Origin: Incurvaria masculella
Taxonomy: Eukaryota > Arthropoda > Insecta > Lepidoptera > Incurvariidae
DNA: 64,000 nucleotides
Direction: 5' to 3'
Assembly (NCBI GenBank): GCA_946894095.1
Contig: OX335652.1
Coordinates: 1,325,001 to 1,389,000, forward strand
Part shown: in pieces, positions 43,301 through 53,276 of the stretch
Layout of the letters: every line of letters begins with the position of its first letter
How positions within the stretch are numbered: position 1 is the stretch's first letter
Position numbers and translations under genes: made by a program
Notes under the pieces: generated by a model
The model's input: the letters and a program-made list of their open reading frames with translations, nothing else
Database searches by the model: none
What the model was told of the DNA's origin: nothing

Positions 43301-46300
43301 GTTCTGTCCAAACTGGCCGTTCTGTCCGAACTGGTCGTTCTGTCCAAACTGGTCGTTCTGTCCGAACTGGTCGTTCTGTCCGAACTGGTCGTTCTGGCCG
43401 AACTGACCATTCTGACTGAACTGACCGTTTTGGCCGAACTGACCATTCTGTCCAAACTGTCCATTCTGGCCGAACTGAGGGAATCTGCCACCTTGGCTTG
43501 GGAACTGGTTTGGTCTCCGCGGGGTTTGCGGCCGCCTTTCGAATTGCGCGTATCTGTCGTCGAGGTCTTCTGGATCCGATTGTCGTCTACTTCTGAAGCT
43601 AGCTGCATCCACGAGTTCGTGACCGATCAGCGCTAAAAAAAATCGTTATGTCATACCAGAAGGGAACCAAAAAGGCTCAATAGCGCTAAAAGTAGGTTAA
43701 CAGTAATTGCCACGTGTGTAGGTAGTTTTAAATATAATATACAGGTTTCTTAATGCAACCTGACATGGATGGCTAATACCACACAACTACCGTTATGATA
43801 ATAGCCCAATACACCACATTCCCGTAGGAATTAGGTGCCATGCCAGGACCTTCCCACGCGTTCGTTTGCGCCTGATTTCGGGAATTTTGGACCTCAGTAT
43901 ATTTTTATAATATACTAACTGAGGTACCCGGCTCCGCTCGGGTCAATGTCGTTTCGGAATGATGACGGGCTGAACATACCATTTTATGTTTATGAGTTCC
44001 CCATACACACTCTTTCATCCCCCTTTTCACCCCCTTTGAGTTTAATTTTCGCGACAAAAGGTAGCCTACCTAGATATCCTTTCTCAAGGTCCAGAATCTC
44101 TCTGTACCGAATTATCAGAATTAATTGAGATGAGTGATAACGTAACGGACAGAGTTACTTTCGAATTTATAATATTAGTATGGTTTTTTTTTTTTGTGTC
44201 TTGTCTCTCTGCAATCAGCTTGAATTTGGAGCCTTTATCAGAGGTGTGGGTATGTGGATATGACTTGAAAAGCTGCCGTCCAATGATGACAAGCTTTATA
44301 CTTCTTTGTATATATATATATATATAATATGACTGCACTTATTATTGTTATTTTATAATTCGGCCTCAATTCTTGGTCGCTTCAGCCGTGTTACATCGTT
44401 TTTAGTGTCCAGTAGTCCCACAGCTAGCGGATTTGTGTGATTTTGTAGTCGTGATTTGTAGGATTTTGAGCGCTTCTGGTTTAAAAAAAGTAGTAGTGAA
44501 TTTTTTTTGTGAATTTTTTACTATTATTCCCGGTTCGCAACTTTATGTACTTACGACTTACTTTCGCAGCAAATAGGTATTTTTCTTTACATTATCCCAA
44601 TGTGGTATATAGTAATATTAAATAAACAACAAGTATATGACCACATAATTAGTTACCAAAATAAGCCCTTTCAAATGAATAACACCATTTTCTTTTCGGG
44701 GTGCCCTTTATTTCTTTGACGATTTGCGTTATTTTCGTGGCTGACTAGGATGTTATTTTCAACTGATTGATTGAACCTATTTACATACTTATTCCAATGT
44801 GGTATATTTCCGATGTGTGGCTGAATAAAACATAACACATGTTATAATAACTACAATCATAACCAGTTCACAAACACGAGCCAATAAGCGTATTGGCTTC
44901 TGCCCACTAAAGCTAATGGATTTATTTAACTGGGTACAAATGAATGATAGAAATGACCTTTTAAGAATGTATATTTTTGCCATCGTTATTTCAGATTTGT
45001 AGCAGGAAAAATAACAAATGTTAACGAATTGATTATTTTTTTCCTGTTTTGAATAAATATCTACCTACGCCAATAAAATAGTATCAATCCATACGAGCTT
45101 GAAATAAACAGTTCCGTTCAAGGACAAAACCGAGGACAAAACCGATCCGTTATTACAACTTACAAGCTGTTGATTGAGACCTTATTGACTCCTTAGAAAA
45201 ATATGTTTTTAGGGTTCCGTACCCAAAGGGTGAAAACGGAACCCTATTACTAAGCCTCCGCTGTCCGTCCGTCCGTCCGTCCGTCCGTCCGTCCGTCCGT
45301 CCGTCTGTCTGTCTGTCACAGGGCTGTATCTCAGTAACCGTAACAGGTAGACAGCTGAAATTTTCACAGAGTGTGTATTTATTTTGCCGCTATAACAACA
45401 AATAGGTAAGATTAAAAAATAATTAAAATTAAAGGGGGCTCCCATACAAAAAACGTGTTTTTTTTTTGTTTTTTTTTCTACGATGGTACGGAACCCTTCG
45501 TGTGCGAGTCCGACTCGCACTTGGCCGGATTTTTTTATGAAAAAATCGGGATTTCTTCCGATTATCACTAAATGATAGCAATCGTCCATATATAAATATA
45601 TGTCCATACATCGTCGATATAAAAAAACTGTTTTGTTACACAAGCGTGTAAACAAACAAAATACCACTATAGGAACTATGGTACCTGCTTAGGTACTTAT
45701 CAGAAAATAACGTTGAAGGTTGATTTTTTCTTGCAATGATATTTTAAATAATAGTTATTTTATTTTCAGCACTACATTTTGTTTTCGAAATAAGTAATAT
45801 GGTTATTTCAGTGTTTTATGTGTATGCAGGTAGGTTTTACTTAGTAGGTGCCTAGAGTACTCGAAAAATTGATGAAATGTATCTGTAATATTAAGCCATT
45901 ATTAAACCATTTATTGATTAGTTATTGTTGTTTCTCGTGCATTTGTTAGTTTTTTGTTCGTCACTTAATGACTATTAGTAATATACCAGTGAATAACAAA
46001 ATAAATAAATAAACAAATACAATGTATAATGCAATAAAAAGTTTCATTCGGAGTGTGTGGACAAGCCATATAGTTCATCTGTAGATTGGTAAAGACGGAC
46101 GGTGCTTATCTGAAACGCGTGACGAATTTGCCCGCGGAGTTTTTTGTTTATGTTACATTATTGTAATCTTGTTGTTTCACAAAAAAATACTAGACTCTAG
46201 AGTTGGCCATGCCTAAACACGTAATACCTATACCATAGCCTATACTAACTAATGTTCCCGACTCCGCTAGGACAATCACCCGAGAGGAGCCCGGTAAAGC

Positions 46301-48815
46301 GTCCCTGGCGGGTCACCGCGTCGCATCGCCCGTCCATTACTTCGTTTTCGCTTCGCTTCGCTGTCTTTTTTCTTTTTGCTCCTAAGGGTCGTAAAGTGAT
46401 GTTAAATAGATCCCAACATACAATTTTTTTTATTCGGCTTGCAGTCAACCAGAAAACAAACTCTTTAACTTTATTGTTTTACCTAGTCCTGTAGATTCTG
46501 CCCCAATTCGAGTTTCCTAAAAGGCTACAGTTAGATTTGATGAAATGTAACAAAAAACAAGTAAGAAGGTAGTTTTGTTTTGTACTCACTTAGAACTGCG
46601 ACGTAAGTCCAGGTTAATTGCACCATTTTCACAATTTAAATGACCACTTATTTGTGACTTAAAACGAGTTGGGATGTCTCGAGACAAACGGACACAACCC
46701 ACTAATTGACTCGCCGGCATTGAAGTGAAACTCGCTTGATGCTCGCAGCAAATAGGTATTTTTCTTTACATTATCCCAATGTGGTATATAGTAATATTAA
46801 ATAAACAACAAGTATATGACCACATAATTAGTTACCAAAATAAGCCCTTTCAAATGAATAACACCATTTTCTTTTCGGGGTGCCCTTTATTTCTTTGACG
46901 ATTTGCGTTATTTTCGTGGCTGACTAGGATGTTATTTTCAACTGATTGATTGAACCTATTTACATACTTATTCCAATGTGGTATATTTCCGATGTGTGGC
47001 TGCATAAAACATAACACATGTTATAATAACTACAATCATAACCAGTTCACAAACACGAGCCAATAAGCGTATTGGCTTCTGCCCACTAAAGCTAATGGAT
47101 TTATTTAACTGGGTACAAATGAATGATAGAAATGACCTTTTAAGAATGTATATTTTTGCCATAGTTATTTCAGATTTGTAGCAGGAAAAATAACAAATGT
47201 TAACGAATTGATTATTTTTTTCCTGTTTTGAATAAATATCTACCTACGCCAATAAAATAGTATCAATCCATACGAGCTTGAAATAAACAGTTCCGTTCAA
47301 GGACAAAACCGAGGACAAAACCGATCCGTTATTACAACTTACAAGCTGTTGATTGAGACCTTATTGACTCCTTAGAAAAATATGTTTTTAGGGTTCCGTA
47401 CCCAAAGGGTGAAAACGGAACCCTATTACTAAGCCTCCGCTGTCCGTCCGTCCGTCCGTCCGTCCGTCCGTCCGTCCGTCCGTCCGTCCGTCCGTCTGTC
47501 CGTCTGTCACAGGGCTGTATCTCAGTAACCGTAACAGGTAGACAGCTGAAATTTTCACAGAGTGTGTATTTATTTTGCCGCTATAACAACAAATAGGTAA
47601 GATTAAAAAATAATTAAAATTAAAGGGGGCTCCCATACAAAAAACGTGTTTTTTTTTGTTTTTTTTTCTACGATGGTACGGAACCCTTCGTGTGCGAGTC
47701 CGACTCGCACTTGGCCGGATTTTTTTATGAAAAAATCGGGATTTCTTCCGATTATCACTAAATGATAGCAATCGTCCATATATAAATATATGTCCATACA
47801 TCGTCGATATAAAAAACTGTTTTGTTACACAAGCGTGTAAACAAACAAAATACCACTATAGGAACTATGGTACCTGCTTAGGTACTTATCAGAAAATAAC
47901 GTTGAAGGTTGATTTTTTCTTGCAATGATATTTTAAATAATAGTTATTTTATTTTCAGCACTACATTTTGTTTTCGAAATAAGTAATATGGTTATTTCAG
48001 TGTTTTATGTGTATGCAGGTAGGTTTTACTTAGTAGGTGCCTAGGGTACTCGAAAAATTGATGAAATGTATCTGTAATATTAAGCCATTATTAAACCATT
48101 TATTGATTAGTTATTGTTGTTTCTCGTGCATTTGTTAGTTTTTTGTTCGTCACTTAATGACTATTAGTAATATACCAGTGAATAACAAAATAAATAAATA
48201 AACAAATACAATGTATAATGCAATAAAAAGTTTCATTCGGAGTGTGTGGACAAGCCATATAGTTCATCTGTAGATTGGTAAAGACGGACGGTGCTTATCT
48301 GAAACGCGTGACGAATTTGCCCGCGGAGTTTTTTGTTTATGTTACATTATTGTAATCTTGTTGTTTCACAAAAAAATACTAGACTCTAGAGTTGGCCATG
48401 CCTAAACACGTAATACCTATACCATAGCCTATACTAACTAATGTTCCCGACTCCGCTAGGACAATCACCCGAGAGGAGCCCGGTAAAGCGTCCCTGGCGG
48501 GTCACCGCGTCGCATCGCCCGTCCATTACTTCGTTTTCGCTTCGCTTCGCTGTCTTTTTTCTTTTTGCTCCTAAGGGTCGTAAAGTGATGTTAAATAGAT
48601 CCCAACATACAATTTTTTTTATTCGGCTTGCAGTCAACCAGAAAACAAACTCTTTAACTTTATTGTTTTACCTAGTCCTGTAGATTCTGCCCCAATTCGA
48701 GTTTCCTAAAAGGCTACAGTTAGATTTGATGAAATGTAACAAAAAACAAGTAAGAAGGTAGTTTTGTTTTGTACTCACTTAGAACTGCGACGTAAGTCCA
48801 GGTTAATTGCACCAT
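40390..48815 (-). CDS. Secreted Kazal-domain protein with FGQN(G/D)Q repeats, 233 aa
   Basis: Exons on the minus strand: 48815-48779 (or the duplicate 46626-46590), 43632-43188, 42852-42704, 40460-40390. Phases agree and sum to 702 nt. Exon 1 joined to exon 2 gives a signal peptide (MVQLTWTYVAVLTLIGHELV), followed by a basic RSRRQ. Exon 2 encodes 13 hexapeptides, mostly FGQNGQ or FGQNDQ, then a GQGQGQPQSQAQ tail. Exons 3 and 4 encode one Kazal domain with six cysteines (C-x3-C-x8-C-x14-C-x3-C-x10-C; EYNPVCGTDGVTY). The final GPC comes from exon 4, which then ends in a short Thr/Ala/Pro tail. Kazal domains inhibit serine proteases, but the reactive-site loop here was not interpreted. The Q/N/G/F repeat suggests an extracellular structural or adhesive role; that is inference. 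Start ATG is chosen from the signal peptide and splice phase. Confidence 0.82.
40510..41508. mobile_element. PIF/Harbinger-like MITE with internal 272-bp tandem duplication
   Basis: The left end GGCCGGGTTGCACG and right end (minus strand) GGCCGGAGTGCACG form imperfect inverted repeats. Both are flanked by TTA (40507-40509 and 41509-41511), as expected for Harbinger-type 3-bp duplications. Inside, about 40515-40786 and 40787-41058 are two diverged tandem copies with a 272-bp period. A further insert around 41070-41391 has its own TTAGC-type ends. It lies in intron 3 of the Kazal gene. Confidence 0.7.
41675..42035. repeat. Foldback MITE, second copy
   Basis: AACCGGCTTCAAAAAAGGAG, then an arm AAAGCACTAAAAAATAAAAA...TTTTTGAGTCGGTGTCAG and the mirror GACGCCGACTCAAAAAATGA...GAAGTCGGTA. 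It matches the element at 13300-13930 but is shorter and lacks the TTAGG loop. Confidence 0.7.
42365..42700 (-). pseudogene. Decayed LINE C-terminal fragment
   Basis: The minus strand shows a 111-codon frame whose end at the nucleotide level (CGGGAAAATGAACAGCCTCC, TTCTGGGACGAG) resembles the 3' end of the LINE at 20110 (GGTAATGTAAAGGG, TTCTGGGACGAG). It is strongly diverged and its frame is probably accidental. It lies in intron 3 of the Kazal gene next to exon 3. Confidence 0.4.
43752..43858 (-). mobile_element. SINE tail fragment
   Basis: It carries CTGACATGGATGGCTAATACC, CCGTTATGATAATAGCCCAA and GGTGCCATGCCAGGACCTTC in minus orientation. Confidence 0.6.
43918..44179 (+). repeat. Dispersed repeat, same family as 4395-4667
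   Basis: CCGGCTCCGCTCGGGTCAAT, TTATGAGTTCCCCATAC, AATTTTCGCGACAAAAGGTA and the TTATAATATTAGTAT end are shared with 4395-4667. Confidence 0.6.
45208..45532 (-). repeat. ACGG-core dispersed element inside the proximal duplication copy
   Basis: Complete minus-strand copy: AGGGTTCCGTACCCAAAGGG, a CCGT run of about nine units, TGTATCTCAGTAACCGTAAC, and ACTCGCACTTGGCCGG at the far end. Confidence 0.85.
46590..46626 (-). CDS. Duplicated first coding exon of the Kazal gene (proximal copy)
   Basis: It encodes MVQLTWTYVAVL plus one base, ending at an A|GTGAGT donor, identical to 48779-48815. Its upstream flank is cut at 46739, the duplication junction, so it lacks the TATA box present above the distal copy. 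It could be used only if transcription starts elsewhere, or as a skipped or second exon in a transcript from the distal promoter. Confidence 0.6.
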
Positions 48816-48928
48816 TTTCACAATTTAAATGACCACTTATTTGTGACTTAAAACGAGTTGGGATGTCTCGAGACAAACGGACACAACCCACTAATTGACT
48901 CGCCGGCATTGAAGTGAAACTCGCTTGA
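46744..48928. repeat. Segmental tandem duplication, distal copy
   Basis: This is the second copy of the 2.18-kb unit. Native upstream sequence continues after 48928, so this is likely the ancestral 5' end of the Kazal gene. The junction with the proximal copy is GCTTGATGCTCGCAGC at about 46734-46749. Confidence 0.95.
47387..47721 (-). repeat. ACGG-core dispersed element inside the distal duplication copy
   Basis: Same insertion as 45208-45532, duplicated with the segment. Its CCGT run is longer by a few units, which accounts for most of the length difference between the two duplicates. Confidence 0.85.
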
Positions 48929-48948
48929 CCGACGAACGTTGCTTTATA

Positions 48949-48955
48949 TTTTATA
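48949..48955 (-). promoter_or_regulatory. TATA box of the Kazal gene
   Basis: TATAAAA on the minus strand, followed about 25-30 bp later by GGTCAAGC at about 48928-48921, a possible initiator. This places transcription start near 48925, about 110 bp before the coding ATG at 48815. A short upstream ATG at 48909 lies in a different frame. Confidence 0.6.
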
Positions 48956-49177
48956 CGTAAGTATGTATGATTAATATATTTGCGGTTGATGACACTAACA
49001 CCCTCACACAACGACATCTTGGCGGAACATTCCAAACCACAGGACATAGAGACAAATTCGAGATTTATAATGCCTTTCTTTCATTTTGACATCGACCTTG
49101 GAGTGAAAGGCACTGTCTCTTCCCAGTGGGTGACGAGCAACGATATAAAGACGAGGTGAAAACTCTGGACCGTTCGG

Positions 49178-49489
49178 TTTTTAGGGTTCCGTACCCAAAG
49201 GGTGAAAACGGAACCCTATTACTAAGCCTCCGCTGTCCGTCCATCCGTCCGTCCGTCCGTCTGTCCGTCTGTCACAGGGCTGTATCTCAGTAACCGTAAC
49301 AGATAGACAGCTGAAATTTTCACAGAGTGTGTATTTATTTTGCCGCTATAACAACAAATAGGTAAGACTAAGAAATAATTAAAATTAAAGAGGGTCCCCA
49401 TACAAAAAACGTGATTGTTTTGTATACATTTTTTCACGATGGTACGGAACCCTTCGTGTGCGAGTCCAACTCGCACTTGGCCGGTTTTT
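49178..49489 (-). repeat. ACGG-core dispersed element
   Basis: Complete minus-strand copy with short CCGT core and the ACTTGGCCGG end. It lies about 220 bp upstream of the Kazal gene TATA box. Confidence 0.85.
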
Positions 49490-49536
49490 CGGGATATTTT
49501 AGATTGTAGTGGAAAAAAAAAACAATATTTTTATAA

Positions 49537-49690
49537 CCTTCGTAGCCCAGTAGCGCGTTCGATTATTGAGGTTAAGCAAATCTTGCCGCGGTCGGTTTCT
49601 GGATGGGTGACCGTTGAGGCTGGTCGTGGGCCGGATTCCACGTAAAACAGTGGGGTCCCATTCCTTGCATGCTAGGCCGCAGGATAGGTA
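49537..49690 (+). mobile_element. SINE fragment with 5S-like head
   Basis: CGTAGCCCAGTAGCGCG, then GAGGTTAAGCAAATC at about 49568-49582 and CTGGATGGGTGACCG at about 49599-49613 match the 5S internal promoter layout. It has GGATTCCACGTAAAAC, then the tail is lost. Confidence 0.65.
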
Positions 49691-49884
49691 ATACATACAT
49701 ATACAATACATGTAATATACAATAAATACTGGCCGGTTTTAAAATATTTTGTAGGGCTTATGAATGATTCAAAATTTAAATTTACCAAATAAATTAATAT
49801 TATACCCATAGTATTTGGTATTTTTTTGTGTCAAAATAAAGTTTTAAAACTAAGTTAGCGGTTAATTCGAATGTATTCCAATCA

Positions 49885-50352
49885 TGCAGCGTCGCCATTT
49901 AACGAAAGAGGAAATGATCCAAGCTGGGGCTCCTCAACGGAGTATTTCTGATGAGATCGGAATAAATCAAAACTTGAAATCAAGGTTATGGTCGCGTTTT
50001 CGTGCTACCTGCTGGTTAAATGGCCGAAAGACACCCAGGCGGTAAACTTGTAATCTACCTAACCTAACCCAATGACGAGACCAACTTTTTGCAAGTTGCC
50101 GCGAGAAGACAACCAAATGTTACGGCCATGAAATTGCTCCATCCAGATTACGTGGGTGGCCAAACTGTGAGGAGAAGAATGCTATACTTCATGGTTGCTA
50201 CCACGGAATATTGAGGAGGCTCCTAATTGTTCTGTGGTTGCTGCCGCTTCGTACTCCAACACTACGCCGAGGAATTCGCGGACGAAAATTACAGTGGGCT
50301 CCTGAACATTTGCACTGGGAAGATAACCAGTGGTCTGTAATGTTGTTTACCG
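49885..50352 (+). pseudogene. Tc1-like transposase remnant
   Basis: From the ATG near 49886 it reads MQRRHLTKEEMIQAGAPQ with a helix-turn-helix-like start, then decays through stops and shifts. Near 50310-50370 it recovers LHWEDNQWSVMLFTDESRFSF, matching the Tc1-family block around the second catalytic Asp (LFTDESRF). It is followed by a tandem array made from this block. Confidence 0.65.
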
Positions 50353-50569
50353 ATGAGTCCCGTTTCAGTTTTTAATCCCGATTCACGAAGAGTACGTCAC
50401 GACGAGTCCAGTTTCAGTTTTTCATCCCGATTCACGAAGAGTGCGTCACGACGAGTCCAGTTTCAGTTTTTCATCCCGATTCACGAAGAGTACGTCACGA
50501 CGAGTCCCGTTTCAGTTTTTAATCCCGGTTCACGAAGAGTACGTCACGACGAGTTCCGTTTCAGTTTTT
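50352..50569 (+). repeat. 49-bp tandem repeat from a Tc1 transposase motif
   Basis: Units begin GA(T/C)GAGTCC at 50352, 50401, 50450, 50499 and 50548, a perfect 49-bp period. Each unit spells the DESRFSFxxPDSRRVR region. Because 49 is not a multiple of three, the frame rotates through the array. The ACGG-core element follows directly. Confidence 0.9.
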
Positions 50570-50893
50570 AGGGTTCCGTACCCAAAGGGTGAAAACGGAA
50601 CCCTATTACTAAGCCTCCGCTGTCCGTCCGTCCGTTCGTCCGTCCGTCCGTCCGTCCGTCCGTCTGTCCGTCTGTCACAGGGCTGCATCTCATGAACCGT
50701 AATAGGTAGGCAGCTGATATTTTCACAGAGTGTGTATTAATTTTGCCGCTATAACAACAAATAGGTAAAATTATAAAATAATAAAAATTTAAGCGGGGCC
50801 CCATACAAAAAAATCGTGTTTTTTTTGTGGTAAATCTTATACAATGGTACGGAACCCTTCGTGTGCGAGTCTGACTCGTACTTGGCCGGTTTA
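50567..50893 (-). repeat. ACGG-core dispersed element
   Basis: Complete minus-strand copy from AGGGTTCCGTACCCAAAGGG to CTCGTACTTGGCCGG, with a CCGT core of about ten units. Confidence 0.85.
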
Positions 50894-51139
50894 TTATATG
50901 ATGTATATCTTAAGTTTTCGCGTTTCACACACAATTTTAAAGAAAGATAAGATTTAAATACCGTTCTTAAAATTTGTTTTCTTAAATCTTATCTTTCTTT
51001 AAAAATTTTCGGTGTATTTTTTGTTGGTCATCTAGGCACTGGACACTTTGTGGACACACCTATCTCTCATTAGCGTTTACTATACCTATCAACATTAGCG
51101 TTTACAGATAAATTAAATTAGAGAGCAATGGCAATTGAA

Positions 51140-51422
51140 AAAAACCGGCCAAGTGCGAGTCGGACTCGCACACGAAGGGTTCCGTACCATCGTACAAGAT
51201 TTAACACACAGTTTTTTGTATGGGGCCAACCTTTAATTATTATTTTTTTTAATTTTACCTATTTGTTATTATAGCAGCAAAATAAATACACACTCTGTGA
51301 AAAAATCAGCTGCCTACCTATTACGGTTCATGAGATACAGCGCTGTGACGGACGGACGGACGGACAGCGGAGGCTTAGTAATAGGGATCCGTTTTCACCC
51401 TTCGGGTATGGAACCCTAAAAA
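51140..51422 (+). repeat. ACGG-core dispersed element
   Basis: Complete plus-strand copy from ACCGGCCAAGTGCGAGTCGG to ATGGAACCCTAAAAA. Confidence 0.85.
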
Positions 51423-51427
51423 TGATG

Positions 51428-51725
51428 TGACTAGAACCGAGACAGGAGTGCCAAGATGGTTTGGACACATGGAACTAATTTACGGATCAGTAGTGAGCGG
51501 AAGTGTCGTCCCCGGGCGGCCCAGAAGAACGTACCACGACCAAATCGATCTAATTCTTCATAAAGGTCCGGTACCTAGCACCCGTAATCGTAGAGCATGT
51601 ATGAAAAGATGATTGTCTGTAGATGAAGCGAAAGAGGTGTGTTGTGATCGTACCGTGCGGCGCTCTATCATCTCTGCCTACCCCTCCGGGAAAGTAGCGT
51701 GAAGGTATGTATGTATGTATGTATA
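51428..51725 (+). pseudogene. RTE-type LINE 3' end with TATG tail
   Basis: The frame RWFGHMELI...[30 protein letters not shown] is the C-terminal signature of endonuclease-reverse transcriptase elements of RTE type. It is followed after a stop by the VWRSIISAYPSGK-like remnant and a (TATG)n tail. It is 5'-truncated. The same 3' end lies against ARMH3 exon 6. Confidence 0.8.
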
Positions 51726-52154
51726 ATTATTAGCATTAACATTAGCCTTAAAAGAGCGGACGGGGCGAAGCAACAGGTATTCGTTTATGTGTGCACTTTT
51801 ACATAGAAATACCTACAGAAAGCTGAGAGGCTTGTGTGCATGTACTAGTGGAGAGCAGAGAGGCTGCGCGCACGCACTTGGACCAGTTTGACGAGAAGAC
51901 GGCAGGATTCCCCGTGTCGCGACCTTACTGTTTCCTGTTTCCTCATGCACTCGGCGCTACATTCCAATTAGACGCACGCTATTGCTAAATAGCGTGACTC
52001 GCTTTCCCGAAATTCTATTGATGACGTGCGCCCGCCGGGTTTTCCTGGCTGAAACTGGAGGGAAATACTTTGTCATCTTGAGAAACGTAGCGGGTAAAGC
52101 TAAAACACGTGCGACATTACTACAGCATTAAAGCACGTACAAAGGTTATACTCA

Positions 52155-52455
52155 GGTCCCATACCCGTCCCATTCATGGATGAGTGCACTTATCGTCCCG
52201 AATGCGAGTTGTTCCATGGTTCGGAACCCATGTAAAACTTAAAGTCCCCTTCCCCTACTAGGAGTAGAACTTTAGGCCTTAAGCATATGATGAAAAGATG
52301 TGCGAAGCGGCAATAAAAAAAATGCCCGTGTATTCCATCCAGTTCAATTACGCCGTTCATAAAAGAAATGTGGCATGGCACTTAATTCCTTCGGGAACGC
52401 GTTGTGCTGAACTAATATCATGAGGGTGGGTGTGTTATTGGCCACCCATGCCCAC
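52155..52455 (+). mobile_element. SINE, head-truncated and diverged
   Basis: It begins in the body (CCCGAATGCGAGTTGTTCCA) and keeps most common-tail blocks through GGCCACCCATGCCCACC. It abuts the next, 5S-headed copy. Confidence 0.65.
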
Positions 52456-52460
52456 CTTTT

Positions 52461-52846
52461 GTCAGCCTCAGTGGCCCAGTGGCGCGACACTTCGGCGATC
52501 GCTCTCCGAAGTTAAGCAACGCTGGGTCCGGTCTGGTCTTGGATGGGTGACCATTCGACCGTTGAGAGAGGCTGACCGTGGTTCGGATTCCACGTTAAGC
52601 TGTAGGTCCCCTTCCTTACTTACTAGGTGGTAGGGTTTATCCCGCCCGGGTTGGTACCATCCCATTGGATGAACGATGGTCGAAGCGGCAATGAAAAATT
52701 GTCCGTGTTTTCCATCCAGTTCAATGTAGCCGTGCAATATAAGGAAGGTCCTGGCATGGCACCTAGTTCCCATGTGGTGTGTTGGGCTAATACCATGACA
52801 GAACTTGTGGTATTAGCCATCCATGTCCAGTCACATAAAAAAAAAA
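52461..52846 (+). mobile_element. SINE with 5S rRNA-derived head, full length
   Basis: The head (about 52461-52590) contains CTCTCCGAAGTTAAGCAACG and TCTTGGATGGGTGACCATTC with the same spacing as 5S rRNA (box A at 52508, box C at 52538). It begins GTCAGCCTCAGTGGCCCAGT. The shared tail (CTGTAGGTCCCCTTCC, TTGGTACCATCCCATTGGAT, GATGGTCGAAGCGGCAATGA, GTCCTGGCATGGCACCTAG) ends CATGTCCAGTCACATAAAAA. Confidence 0.9.
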
Positions 52847-52954
52847 CCTACATAAAACAGCCAATTAGTTTATGCATTTAGGTCGCATTGAAACCCCGAT
52901 ATGTGCACTTGACAACTAGAATTTGAGGGCGAAATTGGAAGACTTGTTGTTTTA

Positions 52955-53262
52955 TGGAATCTGAAATGGATGGCTAAAACCACACAACTATCGTCATGAT
53001 ATTAGCCCAATACGTGGTGGAAGGAATTAGGTGCCATGCCTTCCCTTTGTGAGCACGGCTGCACTGAACTGGATGGAACTACAGCCAGTTTCATCCAATG
53101 CGGAGGTATCAGCCCGGGCGGGCTTAACTCTACCACCTAGTAGGGGAAGGGGACCTACAGCGTAATGAAATTCACTCATGCAAGAAAGGTGTGCATGACC
53201 CTGGCGATGATTTGAACCCATAACCTCTCGCATGAAAGTCAAGTCCTCTAGCTTTAAAAACA
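52955..53262 (-). mobile_element. SINE with tRNA-like head
   Basis: Minus-strand copy. The head read on the minus strand has GGGTTCAAATCATC (B box) after CATGCGAGAGGTTA. The common tail follows toward 52955. Confidence 0.7.
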
Positions 53263-53276
53263 CAAGGTATAGAGTA

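Larger units (their letters stand above)
44565..46739. repeat. Segmental tandem duplication, proximal copy
   Basis: It repeats at 46744-48928 almost without change. Differences seen are single bases (for example GAATAAAAC versus GCATAAAAC, AGAGTACTCG versus AGGGTACTCG) and the number of CCGT units. It contains an ACGG-core element and a copy of the Kazal gene exon 1, but not the TATA-bearing upstream DNA that follows the distal copy. Confidence 0.95.

Noticed and set aside
43193..43636. 147-codon plus-strand frame with leucine-rich repeats, and a minus-strand RTTSSD repeat frame
   Set aside because: Both are other-frame readings of the FGQN(G/D)Q hexapeptide array.
45240..45310. Regular CCGT repeats considered as a CRISPR-like array
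   Set aside because: It is a simple tetranucleotide microsatellite inside a transposon in a eukaryotic genome, with no spacers.
46245..46494. 67- and 80-codon frames repeated at 48434-48683
   Set aside because: They repeat only because the segment is duplicated. No start context, splice sites or family similarity.
48775..48909. Upstream ATG frame (MPASQLVGC...) as the Kazal gene start
   Set aside because: After splicing it would enter exon 2 in the wrong frame; the ATG at 48815 gives a signal peptide and the correct frame.
45209..50934. Several small minus-strand frames ending in FHPLGTEP with a TDGRTDGRTDG repeat
   Set aside because: They are translations of the ACGG-core element, not genes.
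52461..52590. A genuine 5S rRNA gene
   Set aside because: Only the internal promoter region is conserved; the flanks do not pair as in 5S rRNA and a SINE tail follows.
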